Under the pieces are notes generated by a model. That model was given only the letters and a program-made list of their open reading frames with translations. It was not told the DNA's origin and did not search any database. From Clostridiales bacterium UBA6981 (lineage in GTDB: Bacteria > Bacillota > Clostridia > Oscillospirales > Oscillospiraceae), in contig DJYJ01000019.1 in assembly GCA_002450075.1 (NCBI GenBank), positions 1-5,948 on the forward strand: a stretch of 5,948 bases of DNA. Direction: 5' to 3'. A program made the position numbers and the translations under genes. Of this stretch, positions 1 through 5,923 are shown one piece after another. Positions within the stretch are counted from its first letter, which is position 1, and each line of letters begins with the position of its first letter.

Positions 1-55
1 CTTTTAATAGTTAGTCTTTCTATCGTCAAAAAACCTGCTTTTTCCTCTTTTCCCC

Positions 56-84
56 ATCATAGCATGCTTTTTTTCCCACCGCAA
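56..84 (-). promoter_or_regulatory. candidate sigma-A promoter for the next minus-strand gene
   Basis: On the minus strand, TTGCGG (84-79) is followed after 17 bases by TATGAT (61-56), which is preceded by TGC to form an extended -10 (TGCTATGAT). It begins only 2 bases after the terminator stem that ends the seven-gene unit, where the promoter of a following gene would be expected. The -35 matches only 3 of 6 consensus positions, so the call rests on the extended -10. An alternative or second promoter is TTGACG (29-24), 17 bases, TAAAAG (6-1), at the very edge. The driven gene lies outside the window. Confidence 0.42.
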
Positions 85-86
85 TA

Positions 87-116
87 AAAAATCTCTTCCA
101 ATCGGAAGAGATTTTT
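87..116 (-). terminator. intrinsic terminator ending the murA-to-transporter unit
   Basis: A perfect 13-bp inverted repeat (AAAAATCTCTTCC at 87-99 and GGAAGAGATTTTT at 104-116) encloses a 4-base loop. On the minus strand the stem runs into a run of six T (91-86) followed by ATTG, the form of a Rho-independent terminator. It starts 11 bases after the stop codon of the last transporter gene. The stem is flanked by T on both sides, so it could also stop transcription arriving on the plus strand, but no plus-strand gene is visible. Confidence 0.93.
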
Positions 117-126
117 AATGAATCTT

Positions 127-708
127 TTAGAAAGAGAACAGCACGCCGACCGCGGCGGAGGCAAGGATAAAGACGACCGGGTGCAGCTTTTTTGTGGCCT
201 TGACGGCACGCGTTAAAACGAACAGCACGGCGGCAAGGGCAAGCGCTTTCCAATTGAAAAGATCCGTCAGCACGCCGCTTGCGGCATACGCGTCAATGCG
301 GAAGAGCGCGATCCTGACGACGAGGATTCCCGCCGCCGCGATCAACCCCACAGAGCAGGGGCGCAGTCCGTAAAACACGGCGTCGACCGTCTTGTTGCCG
401 CGAAAAGCCTTGAGCATGCGCGCCACGATCAGAATCACGATGATCGAGGGCGTTATGAGCCCCAATGTCGCGATCACGGCGCCTGCGATCCCACCGGTCT
501 CAAAGCCGACATAGGTGGCCATGTTGACCCCAATCGGACCGGGCGTCGATTCCGACACGGCGACCATATCCGCCAGCTGCGCGGTCGAAAACCAATCGGG
601 ATGCCGCGCGGACATATCATAAAGGAAGGGCAGCGTCGCCATTCCCCCGCCGACAGCGAAAAGGCCGGTCTTGAAGAATTCGAAAAACAGCGTGAGCAGC
701 AGCTTCAT
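127..708 (-). CDS. chromate transporter (CHR) family protein, short-chain, second of pair
   Basis: A 193-residue membrane protein of the short-chain chromate ion transporter family, half the size of classical ChrA. Short-chain members are usually encoded as adjacent pairs thought to work together as a heterodimer in the cytoplasmic membrane. Visible family features are the N-terminal F-x-x-x-G-x-x-x-x-GGG-x-A-x-x-P-x-L signature (residues 11-29), the STPGPIGVNMATYVG loop (54-68) and GLRP (114-117), with hydrophobic segments near 5-28, 73-98, 116-136, 153-167 and 177-193. The ATG at 708 was chosen although the frame stays open to 897: it gives the family N-terminus and overlaps the stop of the preceding gene as ATGA, so translation is probably coupled. 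The upstream Shine-Dalgarno is weak (GCGGGAA), consistent with coupling. Family membership is firm. Chromate as the real substrate is doubtful, since many homologues have never been tested. A terminator follows 11 bases after the stop. Confidence 0.93.
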   Translation of the reverse strand: MKLLLTLFFEFFKTGLFAVGGGMATLPFLYDMSARHPDWFSTAQLADMVAVSESTPGPIGVNMATYVGFETGGIAGAVIATLGLITPSIIVILIVARMLKAFRGNKTVDAVFYGLRPCSVGLIAAAGILVVRIALFRIDAYAASGVLTDLFNWKALALAAVLFVLTRAVKATKKLHPVVFILASAAVGVLFSF

Positions 709-1244
709 TTCCCGCGCACCCCCATTCTGGTAAAGAGGATGCCCGCTGCCGCGCAAAGCAGCACGAACACGATCGGCGAGACGGAGAAAAACACGCTCAG
801 TCCGAACACCAGCAGGCACAGCACGAGCGTTGCCTTGTCCTTGACCGCGCCTTTCCACAGCTTGACCACGGAATTGAAGATCAGCACGCACACGCACACG
901 CGGATGCCCGCGAACGCGCTCTTGACCGCCGGGATATCGGAAAAGTTCTGGATGATCCCGGCGATGACAGTGATGATGAGAAGCGAGGGAAACACGACGC
1001 CGAGCGTCGCCACGATGCCACCCAGGTTTCCCGCGGTTTTATAGCCGATGAAGGTTGCCGTATTAACGGCAATTACGCCGGGGGTACATTGACCCACGGC
1101 GTAATAGTCCATCAGCTCTTCGCTTGTCGCCCAGCCGTGGCGGTCGACGATCTCCCGCTCAAGCATGGGGATCATCGCATAGCCGCCGCCGAAGGTGAGC
1201 ACGCCCACCCTGGCGAACGAGACAAAAAGCTGCCAGAGAATCAT
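705..1244 (-). CDS. chromate transporter (CHR) family protein, short-chain, first of pair
   Basis: A 179-residue paralogue and partner of the protein encoded just downstream. It carries the same F-x-x-x-G-x-x-x-FGGG-x-A-x-x-P-x-L signature (residues 10-28), then HGW (36-38), and the CTPGVIAVNTATFIGYK loop (53-69). Hydrophobic segments lie near 5-25, 73-98, 114-126, 138-153 and 157-172. After GIR (113-115) the sequence reads VCVCV where its partner has PCSV; this is encoded by a short 6-base tandem repeat. The ATG overlaps the phosphoglucomutase stop as ATGA, and a GGAGG lies about 10 bases upstream inside that gene's 3' end, so it can be translated by coupling and by its own site. The tail is basic (RMGVRGK). 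The two genes probably form one hetero-oligomeric transporter. The substrate is inferred from family name only. Confidence 0.94.
   Translation of the reverse strand: MILWQLFVSFARVGVLTFGGGYAMIPMLEREIVDRHGWATSEELMDYYAVGQCTPGVIAVNTATFIGYKTAGNLGGIVATLGVVFPSLLIITVIAGIIQNFSDIPAVKSAFAGIRVCVCVLIFNSVVKLWKGAVKDKATLVLCLLVFGLSVFFSVSPIVFVLLCAAAGILFTRMGVRGK
885..901. repeat. 6-base tandem repeat inside the transporter gene
   Basis: The unit CACGCA on the plus strand is repeated about 2.8 times (CACGCA CACGCA CACGC). On the minus strand it codes for alternating Val-Cys (part of RVCVCV, residues 115-120). The unit length is a multiple of three, so a gain or loss would keep the frame. It is short enough to be chance. 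Confidence 0.6.
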
Positions 1245-2968
1245 TTGCTCAGTCCCTCCGCGAATTCGACATAGCGCGCCACGTGCTCGTCGCAGGCCTC
1301 GTGGCTCTCGCCGCGGCAGAGGATGTAGACCTTGATCTTCGGCTCGGTACCGGAGGGACGGACGATAAAGCTGCTGCCGTCGGCAAGCTCAAAGTACAGC
1401 ACGTTCGAGCCCTCAAACGGCGTCTTGCCGACCTTGCCGAGACCGGAGACATAGATGCTGCCGTCGAGATAGTCGCGCAGACGGGCGATCTCGGTCCCGC
1501 CGATCTCCTTGGGCGGCTCGCTGCGCAGCGTGTCCATCAGCTTCTTCATCTTCTGCAGGCCGTCGAGACCGGGCATCACGAGGTTGAGCGTCTTTTCCTT
1601 GAAATAGCCGTACTTCTCATACAGCGACTCCATCGCGTCGTAGAGCGTCATGCCCTTCTTGTAATAGTGGGCGGCCATCTCGGCGACGAGCAGCGAGGCC
1701 GTGACCGCGTCCTTGTCGCGCACAAAGTCGCCGGCCATATAGCCGTAGCTCTCTTCAAAGGCGAAGATATACTTATAGCTGTTCGCCTTTTCCCAGGCAG
1801 CGACACGCTCGGCCATGAACTTGAAGCCGGTGAAGGTGTCCTCGAAGTGGACGCCGTTCTGCTCGGCCACGACGCGGGCCATCGATGTGGAAACGATGCT
1901 CGAAAGCGCGCCGGCGTTGTCCGGCAGCGTGCCGGTTTCGCGGCGGGCGTTGATGATATAGTCCAGCAGCAGCACGCCCATCTGGTTGCCCGTGATGGTC
2001 ACGTACTCGTCGCCGCGGCGCACCATCGTGCCGATGCGGTCCGAGTCGGGGTCGGTGCCGATGATCAGATCGCTGCCGACCTTTTTGGCGAGATCAACGG
2101 CCAGATAAAAGCCCTCGGGATTTTCGGGGTTGGGGCTGACGACGGTCGGGAAGCTGCCGTCGATGACCATCTGCTCCTCCACCGGGTAGAGGTGCTTGAT
2201 GCCGAGTCTGCGCAGCGCCTCCGGCACGAGCTTGTAGCCGCAGCCGTGGAACGGCGTGTACACGATGCGGAAATCATCCGCGACCTCGGCAACAGTCTTC
2301 TTGTCAATGGCCATCTTCATGACCTCGGCAAGGAAGGCCTCATCTGTCTCCTCGCCCATGATCTCGATGCGTCCGTCGGCGACGGCCTCGTCGAAATTGC
2401 AGGTCTTAAAGCCCGTGAAGATGTCGATACGCTCCATCTCGCGCGCGACGGCATCGGCGTGCTGGGGCGGCAGCTGCGCGCCGTCGGACCAGTAGACCTT
2501 ATAGCCGTTGTATTCCTTGGGGTTATGGCTGGCCGTCACGTTGATGCCGGCGGTGCAGCCGTAGTGGATCACGGCGAAGCTCAGCTCCGGCGTGGGGCGC
2601 AGCGCGTCGAACAGGCGGACGTGGATGCCGTTGGCCGCCATGACGCAGGCCGCCTCCACCGCGAAATCACGGCCGTTGAGACGGCAGTCGTGGTCGATGG
2701 CGACGCCCTTGGCCATCGCCTCCTCGCCCTCGGCGCAGATGACGTTGGCGAAGGCCTGGGTGGCGTGGCGGATGACGTGGATGTTCATATGATGAAGGCC
2801 GACCTTCATCGTGCCGCGCAGACCGGCGGTGCCGAACTCGAGCGGAGCAAAGAAGCGGCTTTCGATTTCTTTCTCGTCGTCCGCGATGTCGTTAAGTTCT
2901 TTCCATTCCTCTTCGGTGAGGGCAGGGCTGTCCAGCCAGCGCTGGTACTCTTCTTTATAATTCCTCAT
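1241..2968 (-). CDS. pgcA: alpha-phosphoglucomutase (PgcA-type phosphohexomutase)
   Basis: A 575-residue cytoplasmic enzyme of the alpha-D-phosphohexomutase superfamily, which interconverts glucose-6-phosphate and glucose-1-phosphate through a phosphoserine. All four active-site elements are present in order: GTAGLRGTM (46-54), the phosphoserine loop TASHNP (145-150, Ser147), the metal loop GTDPDSDR (304-311, Asp306/308/310), the sugar-specificity loop FEESYGYM (404-411) and the phosphate-binding loop RPSGTEPKIK (537-546). The length fits the roughly 580-residue PgcA type of Firmicutes and is too long for GlmM (about 450). Phosphomannomutase or phosphopentomutase activity cannot be excluded from sequence. 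The ATG has a strong AAGGAG 9 bases upstream and overlaps the end of the preceding gene by 14 bases. Its product feeds UDP-glucose and surface polysaccharide synthesis, a plausible link with murA in the same unit. The gene is intact, with no frameshift seen. Confidence 0.96.
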   Translation of the reverse strand: MRNYKEEYQRWLDSPALTEEEWKELNDIADDEKEIESRFFAPLEFGTAGLRGTMKVGLHHMNIHVIRHATQAFANVICAEGEEAMAKGVAIDHDCRLNGRDFAVEAACVMAANGIHVRLFDALRPTPELSFAVIHYGCTAGINVTASHNPKEYNGYKVYWSDGAQLPPQHADAVAREMERIDIFTGFKTCNFDEAVADGRIEIMGEETDEAFLAEVMKMAIDKKTVAEVADDFRIVYTPFHGCGYKLVPEALRRLGIKHLYPVEEQMVIDGSFPTVVSPNPENPEGFYLAVDLAKKVGSDLIIGTDPDSDRIGTMVRRGDEYVTITGNQMGVLLLDYIINARRETGTLPDNAGALSSIVSTSMARVVAEQNGVHFEDTFTGFKFMAERVAAWEKANSYKYIFAFEESYGYMAGDFVRDKDAVTASLLVAEMAAHYYKKGMTLYDAMESLYEKYGYFKEKTLNLVMPGLDGLQKMKKLMDTLRSEPPKEIGGTEIARLRDYLDGSIYVSGLGKVGKTPFEGSNVLYFELADGSSFIVRPSGTEPKIKVYILCRGESHEACDEHVARYVEFAEGLSK

Positions 2969-3266
2969 CGGTTTCTACTCCTTCTATCAGCTTTTGTGCT
3001 GTCTCAAGCATACTCTTCGGAACGAAAATGTCAACCCCCGTTCCGCTTGCTCCCATGATCACGCGGCCGAAGCTGCCGTTGCCGGGATAGTCGCGCACGC
3101 AGGGAATGCCGTACGCTTCCAGCATGTTGACCGTCAGCTCGTCGCTCATGTCCGTGTTGCTGCGGGTGCAGAGAAAGGCGCTCTCCTCCGCGCGTCCTGC
3201 CTCGTCCTTCGGCCAGCGGTCAGAGACGAGCCCCGCGCCCGACCGGCCCCATTCTTCTTTTTTCAT
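2955..3266 (-). CDS. small DUF2007-like protein of unknown function
   Basis: A 103-residue soluble protein. The C-terminal two thirds (residues about 29-96) resemble the DUF2007 'putative signal transducing protein' fold: a short strand (AFLCTR, 30-35), a helix with ELTVNMLEAYGIPCV (43-57), a Gly-rich loop (PGNGSFGRVIMGASGTG, 61-77), a strand (VDIFVP, 78-83) and a final helix (SMLETAQKLIEGV, 85-97). This looks like a small ferredoxin-like or ACT-like ligand or protein-binding module. That is recognition by eye and no function is known. Residues 1-28 are charged, with a Trp-containing EEWGRSG and RWPKDEAG, and are probably flexible. The start has AGGAG 7 bases upstream. It lies 13 bases after rlmH, the largest gap in the unit, and its 3' end overlaps the phosphoglucomutase start by 14 bases. 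There is no signal peptide or membrane segment. Confidence 0.85.
   Translation of the reverse strand: MKKEEWGRSGAGLVSDRWPKDEAGRAEESAFLCTRSNTDMSDELTVNMLEAYGIPCVRDYPGNGSFGRVIMGASGTGVDIFVPKSMLETAQKLIEGVETDEEL
2978..2983 (-). promoter_or_regulatory. strong ribosome binding site of the phosphoglucomutase gene
   Basis: AAGGAG lies 9 bases before the ATG at 2968, inside the 3' end of the DUF2007-like gene. It is one of the best-matching Shine-Dalgarno sites in the window. It settles the start and lets the mutase be translated independently of the gene before it. Confidence 0.85.
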
Positions 3267-3279
3267 AGCATCGCTCCTG

Positions 3280-3762
3280 TCATTTATGATACCGGGACCC
3301 TTCGCCGATCTTGAACGCGCGGTAGATCTGCTCGGCGAGCATCACGCGCGCGAGATGGTGCGGAAAGGTCATTTTCGACATGCTCAACTTCAGATCGGCG
3401 CGGCTCTTCACCATTTCGCTCATGCCGTATGAGCCACCGACAAGGAAGCACAACTTCGGTTTTCCCGAAAGCTCCCGTTCGCGGAAAAGGGCGGCAAAGT
3501 CTTCGCTGCTCCGCTCCTTCCCTTCGACGCAAAGCGCAATGCAAAAGGCGTCGGCGGGGATATTCCGAAGGATCTCCGCGCCCTCGTGCTCGAGCGCCGC
3601 GGCGGTCTCTCCGGGAGAGGGATTGTCCGAAAGGCGCTGCTCGGCAAGCTCCGTGCATTCGAGCCGGCAATAGGCGCCGAGCCTCTTGCGGTATTCCTCA
3701 AAGGCCTCGATATAATATTTCTCCCGCATCTTTCCGACACAGATCAGTTTGATGACAAGCAT
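3280..3762 (-). CDS. rlmH: 23S rRNA (pseudouridine1915-N3)-methyltransferase RlmH
   Basis: A 160-residue SPOUT-class methyltransferase that uses S-adenosylmethionine to methylate N3 of pseudouridine 1915 in helix 69 of 23S rRNA on the assembled 70S ribosome. The N-terminus MLVIKLICVGKMREKYY aligns with the family start (strand, then GK-x-x-EKY). The SAM-binding knot is visible as FLVGGSYGMS (106-115), followed by RADLKLSMSKMTFPHHLARVMLAEQIYRAFKI (121-152) and the terminal YHK (158-160) that families of this enzyme share. Its length matches the usual 155-160 residues. The frame is open to 3810, but the start at 3762 gives the family length and has GGAGG a few bases upstream. It overlaps the end of walJ by 19 bases. 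The residue before the terminal YHK is Arg where Pro is more usual, a minor oddity. The gene looks intact and functional. Confidence 0.97.
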   Translation of the reverse strand: MLVIKLICVGKMREKYYIEAFEEYRKRLGAYCRLECTELAEQRLSDNPSPGETAAALEHEGAEILRNIPADAFCIALCVEGKERSSEDFAALFRERELSGKPKLCFLVGGSYGMSEMVKSRADLKLSMSKMTFPHHLARVMLAEQIYRAFKIGEGSRYHK

Positions 3763-4529
3763 GCTTCCTCCACTCTCAGCGATAGAAAGCCCAGCTCCGG
3801 CGCACACCAAATCTCAGTTCCGGTACCGGCCAGCGCGGCCTCAGCCGCACGGAGCGCCGTCGAGGGCGTGTTGTTCTGGCGGCTGAGATGGCCGAGGATG
3901 ATCGTCCTCGTCCCGCTCTCGGCGAGCTCCCGCGCCAGCGTCGCGCAGTTTTCATTGGAAAGATGGCCGTGATCCGACAGGATCCGGCGTTTGAGCATCG
4001 GCGGATAGGGGCCGAAGCGCAGCATTTCCTCGTCGTGATTCGATTCAATCAGCACCGTGTCGGCGCCGCGCAGATTCTCGCGCACCTCGTCTGTCACGCA
4101 CCCCATATCGGTCGCGATGGCAAAGACGCCTTCGCAGCTGACGCGGTAGCCAACGCTCTCGGGCGTGTCGTGCGGCGTGTGGAACGCGCGCACGGTAAGC
4201 CCGGCGATCGAAAAGTCCTCTCCCACCGGAATCACCTCCAGGCGCTCATCGAGCTCCGGCAGCATCCCGCGCAGGCGCGAGGCAACGGTACGCGGCGCAT
4301 AAACCGGGCAGGAAGTCCGCTTGACGAGCGTTTTCAGCCCGGAAATATGATCGGAGTGCTCATGGGTAATGAGCACTCCGCCGATATCCTGTAATGTGAG
4401 GCAGCACTCGCCGAGCATAGAGGCGATTCTGCGTGTTGAGATCCCGGCGTCGATCAATATATTGGTCCTGCCGCCCGAGAGCAGCAGACAATTTCCGCTC
4501 GATCCGCTGGCAAAAACCGTAAGACGCAT
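3744..4529 (-). CDS. walJ: metallo-beta-lactamase-fold protein WalJ/YycJ/VicX family
   Basis: A 261-residue metallo-beta-lactamase-fold hydrolase of the YycJ (WalJ, VicX) group. The N-terminus FASGSSGNCLLL (6-17) is the group signature. The metal-binding motif is THEHSDH (55-61, His56, His58, Asp60, His61), followed by HDTPESVGYRV (120-130), IATDMG (138-143), ESNHDEEMLRFGPYPPMLKRRILSDHGHLSN (162-192) and LGHLSRQNNTP (212-222), so all metal ligands appear present. Related proteins have been described as exonuclease-like and tied to WalRK cell-wall signalling. The substrate here is not known from sequence. In Bacillus this gene and rlmH lie in the walRK cluster. Here the pair follows murA and no walRK is in the window. 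The start ATG shares one base with the murA stop (TGATG) and has little Shine-Dalgarno, so translation is probably coupled to murA. There is no signal peptide; it is cytoplasmic. Confidence 0.95.
   Translation of the reverse strand: MRLTVFASGSSGNCLLLSGGRTNILIDAGISTRRIASMLGECCLTLQDIGGVLITHEHSDHISGLKTLVKRTSCPVYAPRTVASRLRGMLPELDERLEVIPVGEDFSIAGLTVRAFHTPHDTPESVGYRVSCEGVFAIATDMGCVTDEVRENLRGADTVLIESNHDEEMLRFGPYPPMLKRRILSDHGHLSNENCATLARELAESGTRTIILGHLSRQNNTPSTALRAAEAALAGTGTEIWCAPELGFLSLRVEEACLSSN
4352..4380. repeat. 12-bp perfect inverted repeat inside walJ
   Basis: CGGAGTGCTCAT (4352-4363) and ATGAGCACTCCG (4369-4380) are perfect reverse complements around a 5-base loop. A further ATAT pair (4345-4348 with 4384-4387) could extend the stem across a 3-by-3 internal loop. 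It encodes residues around GVLITHEHSD, the metal-binding core of WalJ. No T-run follows on either strand, so it does not look like a terminator. Confidence 0.8.
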
Positions 4530-5830
4530 CAGCTTACGGAGATGATCTTTTCTCCCCCGTCGTCGTCCGGGAAATCCACGACGGAGATATCCGCCCCGAG
4601 CGCGCGGAGCTTGCCGACAAAGTTTTCATAGCCGCGTTCAATGTAATGAACATCTTCGACGATCGTCGTGCCCTTTGCGCAGAGCCCCGCGATGACCATC
4701 GCCGCACCGGCGCGCAGGTCGCAGGCCTGCACCACCGCGCCGCTGAGCTCCTGTCCGCCCTCGATGACGGCGACACGGCCGTCCACCTGGATCTCGGCGC
4801 CCATCTTGCGCAGCTCGTTGACATACTTGAAGCGGTTGTCATAGATGCCCTCGGTGATCACGGAGGTGCCGTTTGCCAGGCACAGCAGCGATCCCATCTG
4901 GGGCTGCATATCGGTCGGAAAGCCGGGATAAGGCAGCGTCTTGACATTGGCGCGGCGCAGATGCTTCGCCCCTCTGACAAAGACCGAGTCCTCGTTTTCC
5001 TGGATAATGGTGCCGGTCTCGCGCAGCTTGGCGCTGATGCACTCAAGATGCTTGGGGATCACGTTGCGGATCAGCACTTCCCCGCCCGTCGCGGCGGCGG
5101 CGACCATATAGGTGCCGGCCTCGATCTGGTCGGGAATGATGGTGTACGAGCCGCCGTGCAGCTTTTCCACGCCGTTTACCTTGACCGTGTCGGTACCGGC
5201 GCCGCGGATATCCGCGCCCATGGAGTTGAGGAAGTTCGCGAGATCAACGATATGCGGCTCGCGCGCGGCGTTTTCGATGATCGTACGGCCGTGCGCCAGC
5301 GTCGCGGCGAGGATGATGTTCATCGTCGCGCCGACAGATACCTTGTCAAGATAGATGCGCGCGCCGTGCAGCTTGCCGTCCGGCGTTTCGGCATAGACGA
5401 AGCCGTTGCGCACGTCGATGTCGGCGCCGAGCGCCGTCATGCCCTTGATGTGCTGCTCGATCGGACGGACGCCGAAGTTGCAGCCGCCGGGCATCGTGGT
5501 CTTGGCGCGGCCGAAGCGGCCGAGCATCGCGCCGATGAGGTAATACGACGCGCGGATCTTGCGCGTCAGATCGAAAGGCGCGTCGACACAGCGAACGCTC
5601 GTGCAGTCGATCTCGATGGTCGTTTTGTTGATAAAGCGAACCTGAGCGCCGAGATGGCTGAGGATCGTCAGCAGCATATCGGCATCGCTGATCTGGGGAA
5701 TATTTTCGATCCGGCAGACGCCGTCGACCAGAAGCGCCGCGGGGATGATCGCGACAGCGGCGTTTTTCGCCCCGCTGATCTCCACTTCGCCGCGCAGTGT
5801 CGCGCCGCCGTTGATAACATACTTTTCCAC
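4529..5830 (-). CDS. murA: UDP-N-acetylglucosamine 1-carboxyvinyltransferase MurA
   Basis: Transfers enolpyruvate from phosphoenolpyruvate to UDP-GlcNAc, the first committed cytoplasmic step of peptidoglycan synthesis. Counting from the GTG at 5830 gives 433 residues, the usual length. SGAKNAA places Lys22 and Asn23 at the E. coli positions. The flexible active-site loop is MPGGCNFGVRP (113-123) with Cys117, the residue alkylated by fosfomycin, so the enzyme is expected to be of the fosfomycin-sensitive type. YPGFPTDMQPQM (301-312, catalytic Asp307), DLRAGAAMVIAGL (371-383) and HYIERGYENF (395-404) are intact. The GTG start was preferred because VEKYVINGG matches the family N-terminus and GGAAAGGTG lies 7 bases upstream. 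The in-frame ATG at 5851 abuts a hairpin, and the ATG at 5902 lies in the -35 element. It is the first gene of the apparent seven-gene unit and shares one base with walJ. Firmicutes often carry two MurA copies; which one this is cannot be told. Confidence 0.96.
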   Translation of the reverse strand: MEKYVINGGATLRGEVEISGAKNAAVAIIPAALLVDGVCRIENIPQISDADMLLTILSHLGAQVRFINKTTIEIDCTSVRCVDAPFDLTRKIRASYYLIGAMLGRFGRAKTTMPGGCNFGVRPIEQHIKGMTALGADIDVRNGFVYAETPDGKLHGARIYLDKVSVGATMNIILAATLAHGRTIIENAAREPHIVDLANFLNSMGADIRGAGTDTVKVNGVEKLHGGSYTIIPDQIEAGTYMVAAAATGGEVLIRNVIPKHLECISAKLRETGTIIQENEDSVFVRGAKHLRRANVKTLPYPGFPTDMQPQMGSLLCLANGTSVITEGIYDNRFKYVNELRKMGAEIQVDGRVAVIEGGQELSGAVVQACDLRAGAAMVIAGLCAKGTTIVEDVHYIERGYENFVGKLRALGADISVVDFPDDDGGEKIISVS

Positions 5831-5837
5831 GTGATTG

Positions 5838-5846
5838 CACCTTTCC
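5838..5846 (-). promoter_or_regulatory. ribosome binding site deciding the murA GTG start
   Basis: GGAAAGGTG on the minus strand ends 7 bases before GTG at 5830. It is the only good Shine-Dalgarno match in the leader, and it lies downstream of the alternative ATG at 5851. It therefore favours initiation at GTG. Confidence 0.75.
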
Positions 5847-5851
5847 GTCAT

Positions 5852-5867
5852 TCGGACTTTCGCCCGA
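5852..5867 (-). promoter_or_regulatory. 5' leader hairpin with GAAA tetraloop
   Basis: The minus strand reads UCGGGC-GAAA-GUCCGA. This forms a 6-bp stem (one G-U pair) closed by a GNRA tetraloop. Its first base, 5867, is 7 bases after the -10 hexamer, so it coincides with the predicted transcription start and would sit at the extreme 5' end of the mRNA. 5'-terminal stem-loops of this sort can slow mRNA decay. That role is inference here. Confidence 0.55.
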
Positions 5868-5873
5868 TTGTTG

Positions 5874-5902
5874 ATTTTACCATACGTCCTGTCAAAAGGC
5901 AA
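5874..5902 (-). promoter_or_regulatory. candidate sigma-A promoter of the murA unit
   Basis: TTGCCT (5902-5897), a 17-base spacer, and TAAAAT (5879-5874) preceded by TGG as an extended -10. The predicted start near 5867 leaves a leader of about 37 bases to the GTG. A perfect TTGACA also occurs at 5895-5890, inside the spacer. With its own 17-base spacing it would face AACAAT (5872-5867), a poorer -10, so the first reading is preferred. No other convincing promoter was seen between here and the terminator at 87-116. Confidence 0.65.
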
Positions 5903-5923
5903 CTATTTTGTGGTCGGTTGCCG

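Noticed and set aside
61..74. AGCATGCT palindrome followed by a T-run, resembling a small plus-strand terminator
   Set aside because: The stem is only four base pairs without a loop, so it cannot form a hairpin. It overlaps the candidate minus-strand promoter.
26..253. A 75-codon minus-strand frame across the terminator region
   Set aside because: It begins inside the transporter gene, runs through the terminator hairpin, has no ribosome binding site and resembles no protein I know.
709..897. A 63-residue N-terminal extension of the last transporter gene
   Set aside because: The extension is Arg/Gly-rich, lies wholly within the preceding transporter gene and lacks family similarity. The ATG at 708 gives the expected N-terminus.
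1757..1790. A 9-bp inverted repeat (AAAGGCGAA ... TTCGCCTTT) with a 16-base loop inside the phosphoglucomutase gene
   Set aside because: By a simple count, about one such repeat of this size and loop range is expected by chance in 6 kb, and the loop is long.
1283..3058. A very long open plus-strand frame (591 codons) antisense to the phosphoglucomutase gene
   Set aside because: Its composition is low-complexity (rich in Val, Ala, Asp, His, Leu) with no recognisable motif, while the opposite strand holds a complete enzyme with all four catalytic loops. Long antisense frames are expected opposite GC-rich genes.
3763..3810. An upstream start for rlmH at 3810
   Set aside because: It would add 16 residues not found in the family and deepen the overlap with walJ. 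The ATG at 3762 has GGAGG just upstream.
3820..3829. CCGGTACCGG palindrome, with related CGGTACCG copies near 1345 and 5194
   Set aside because: All three arise from GGT ACC codons for Gly-Thr in three unrelated proteins. Spacing and context differ, so no shared site is supported.
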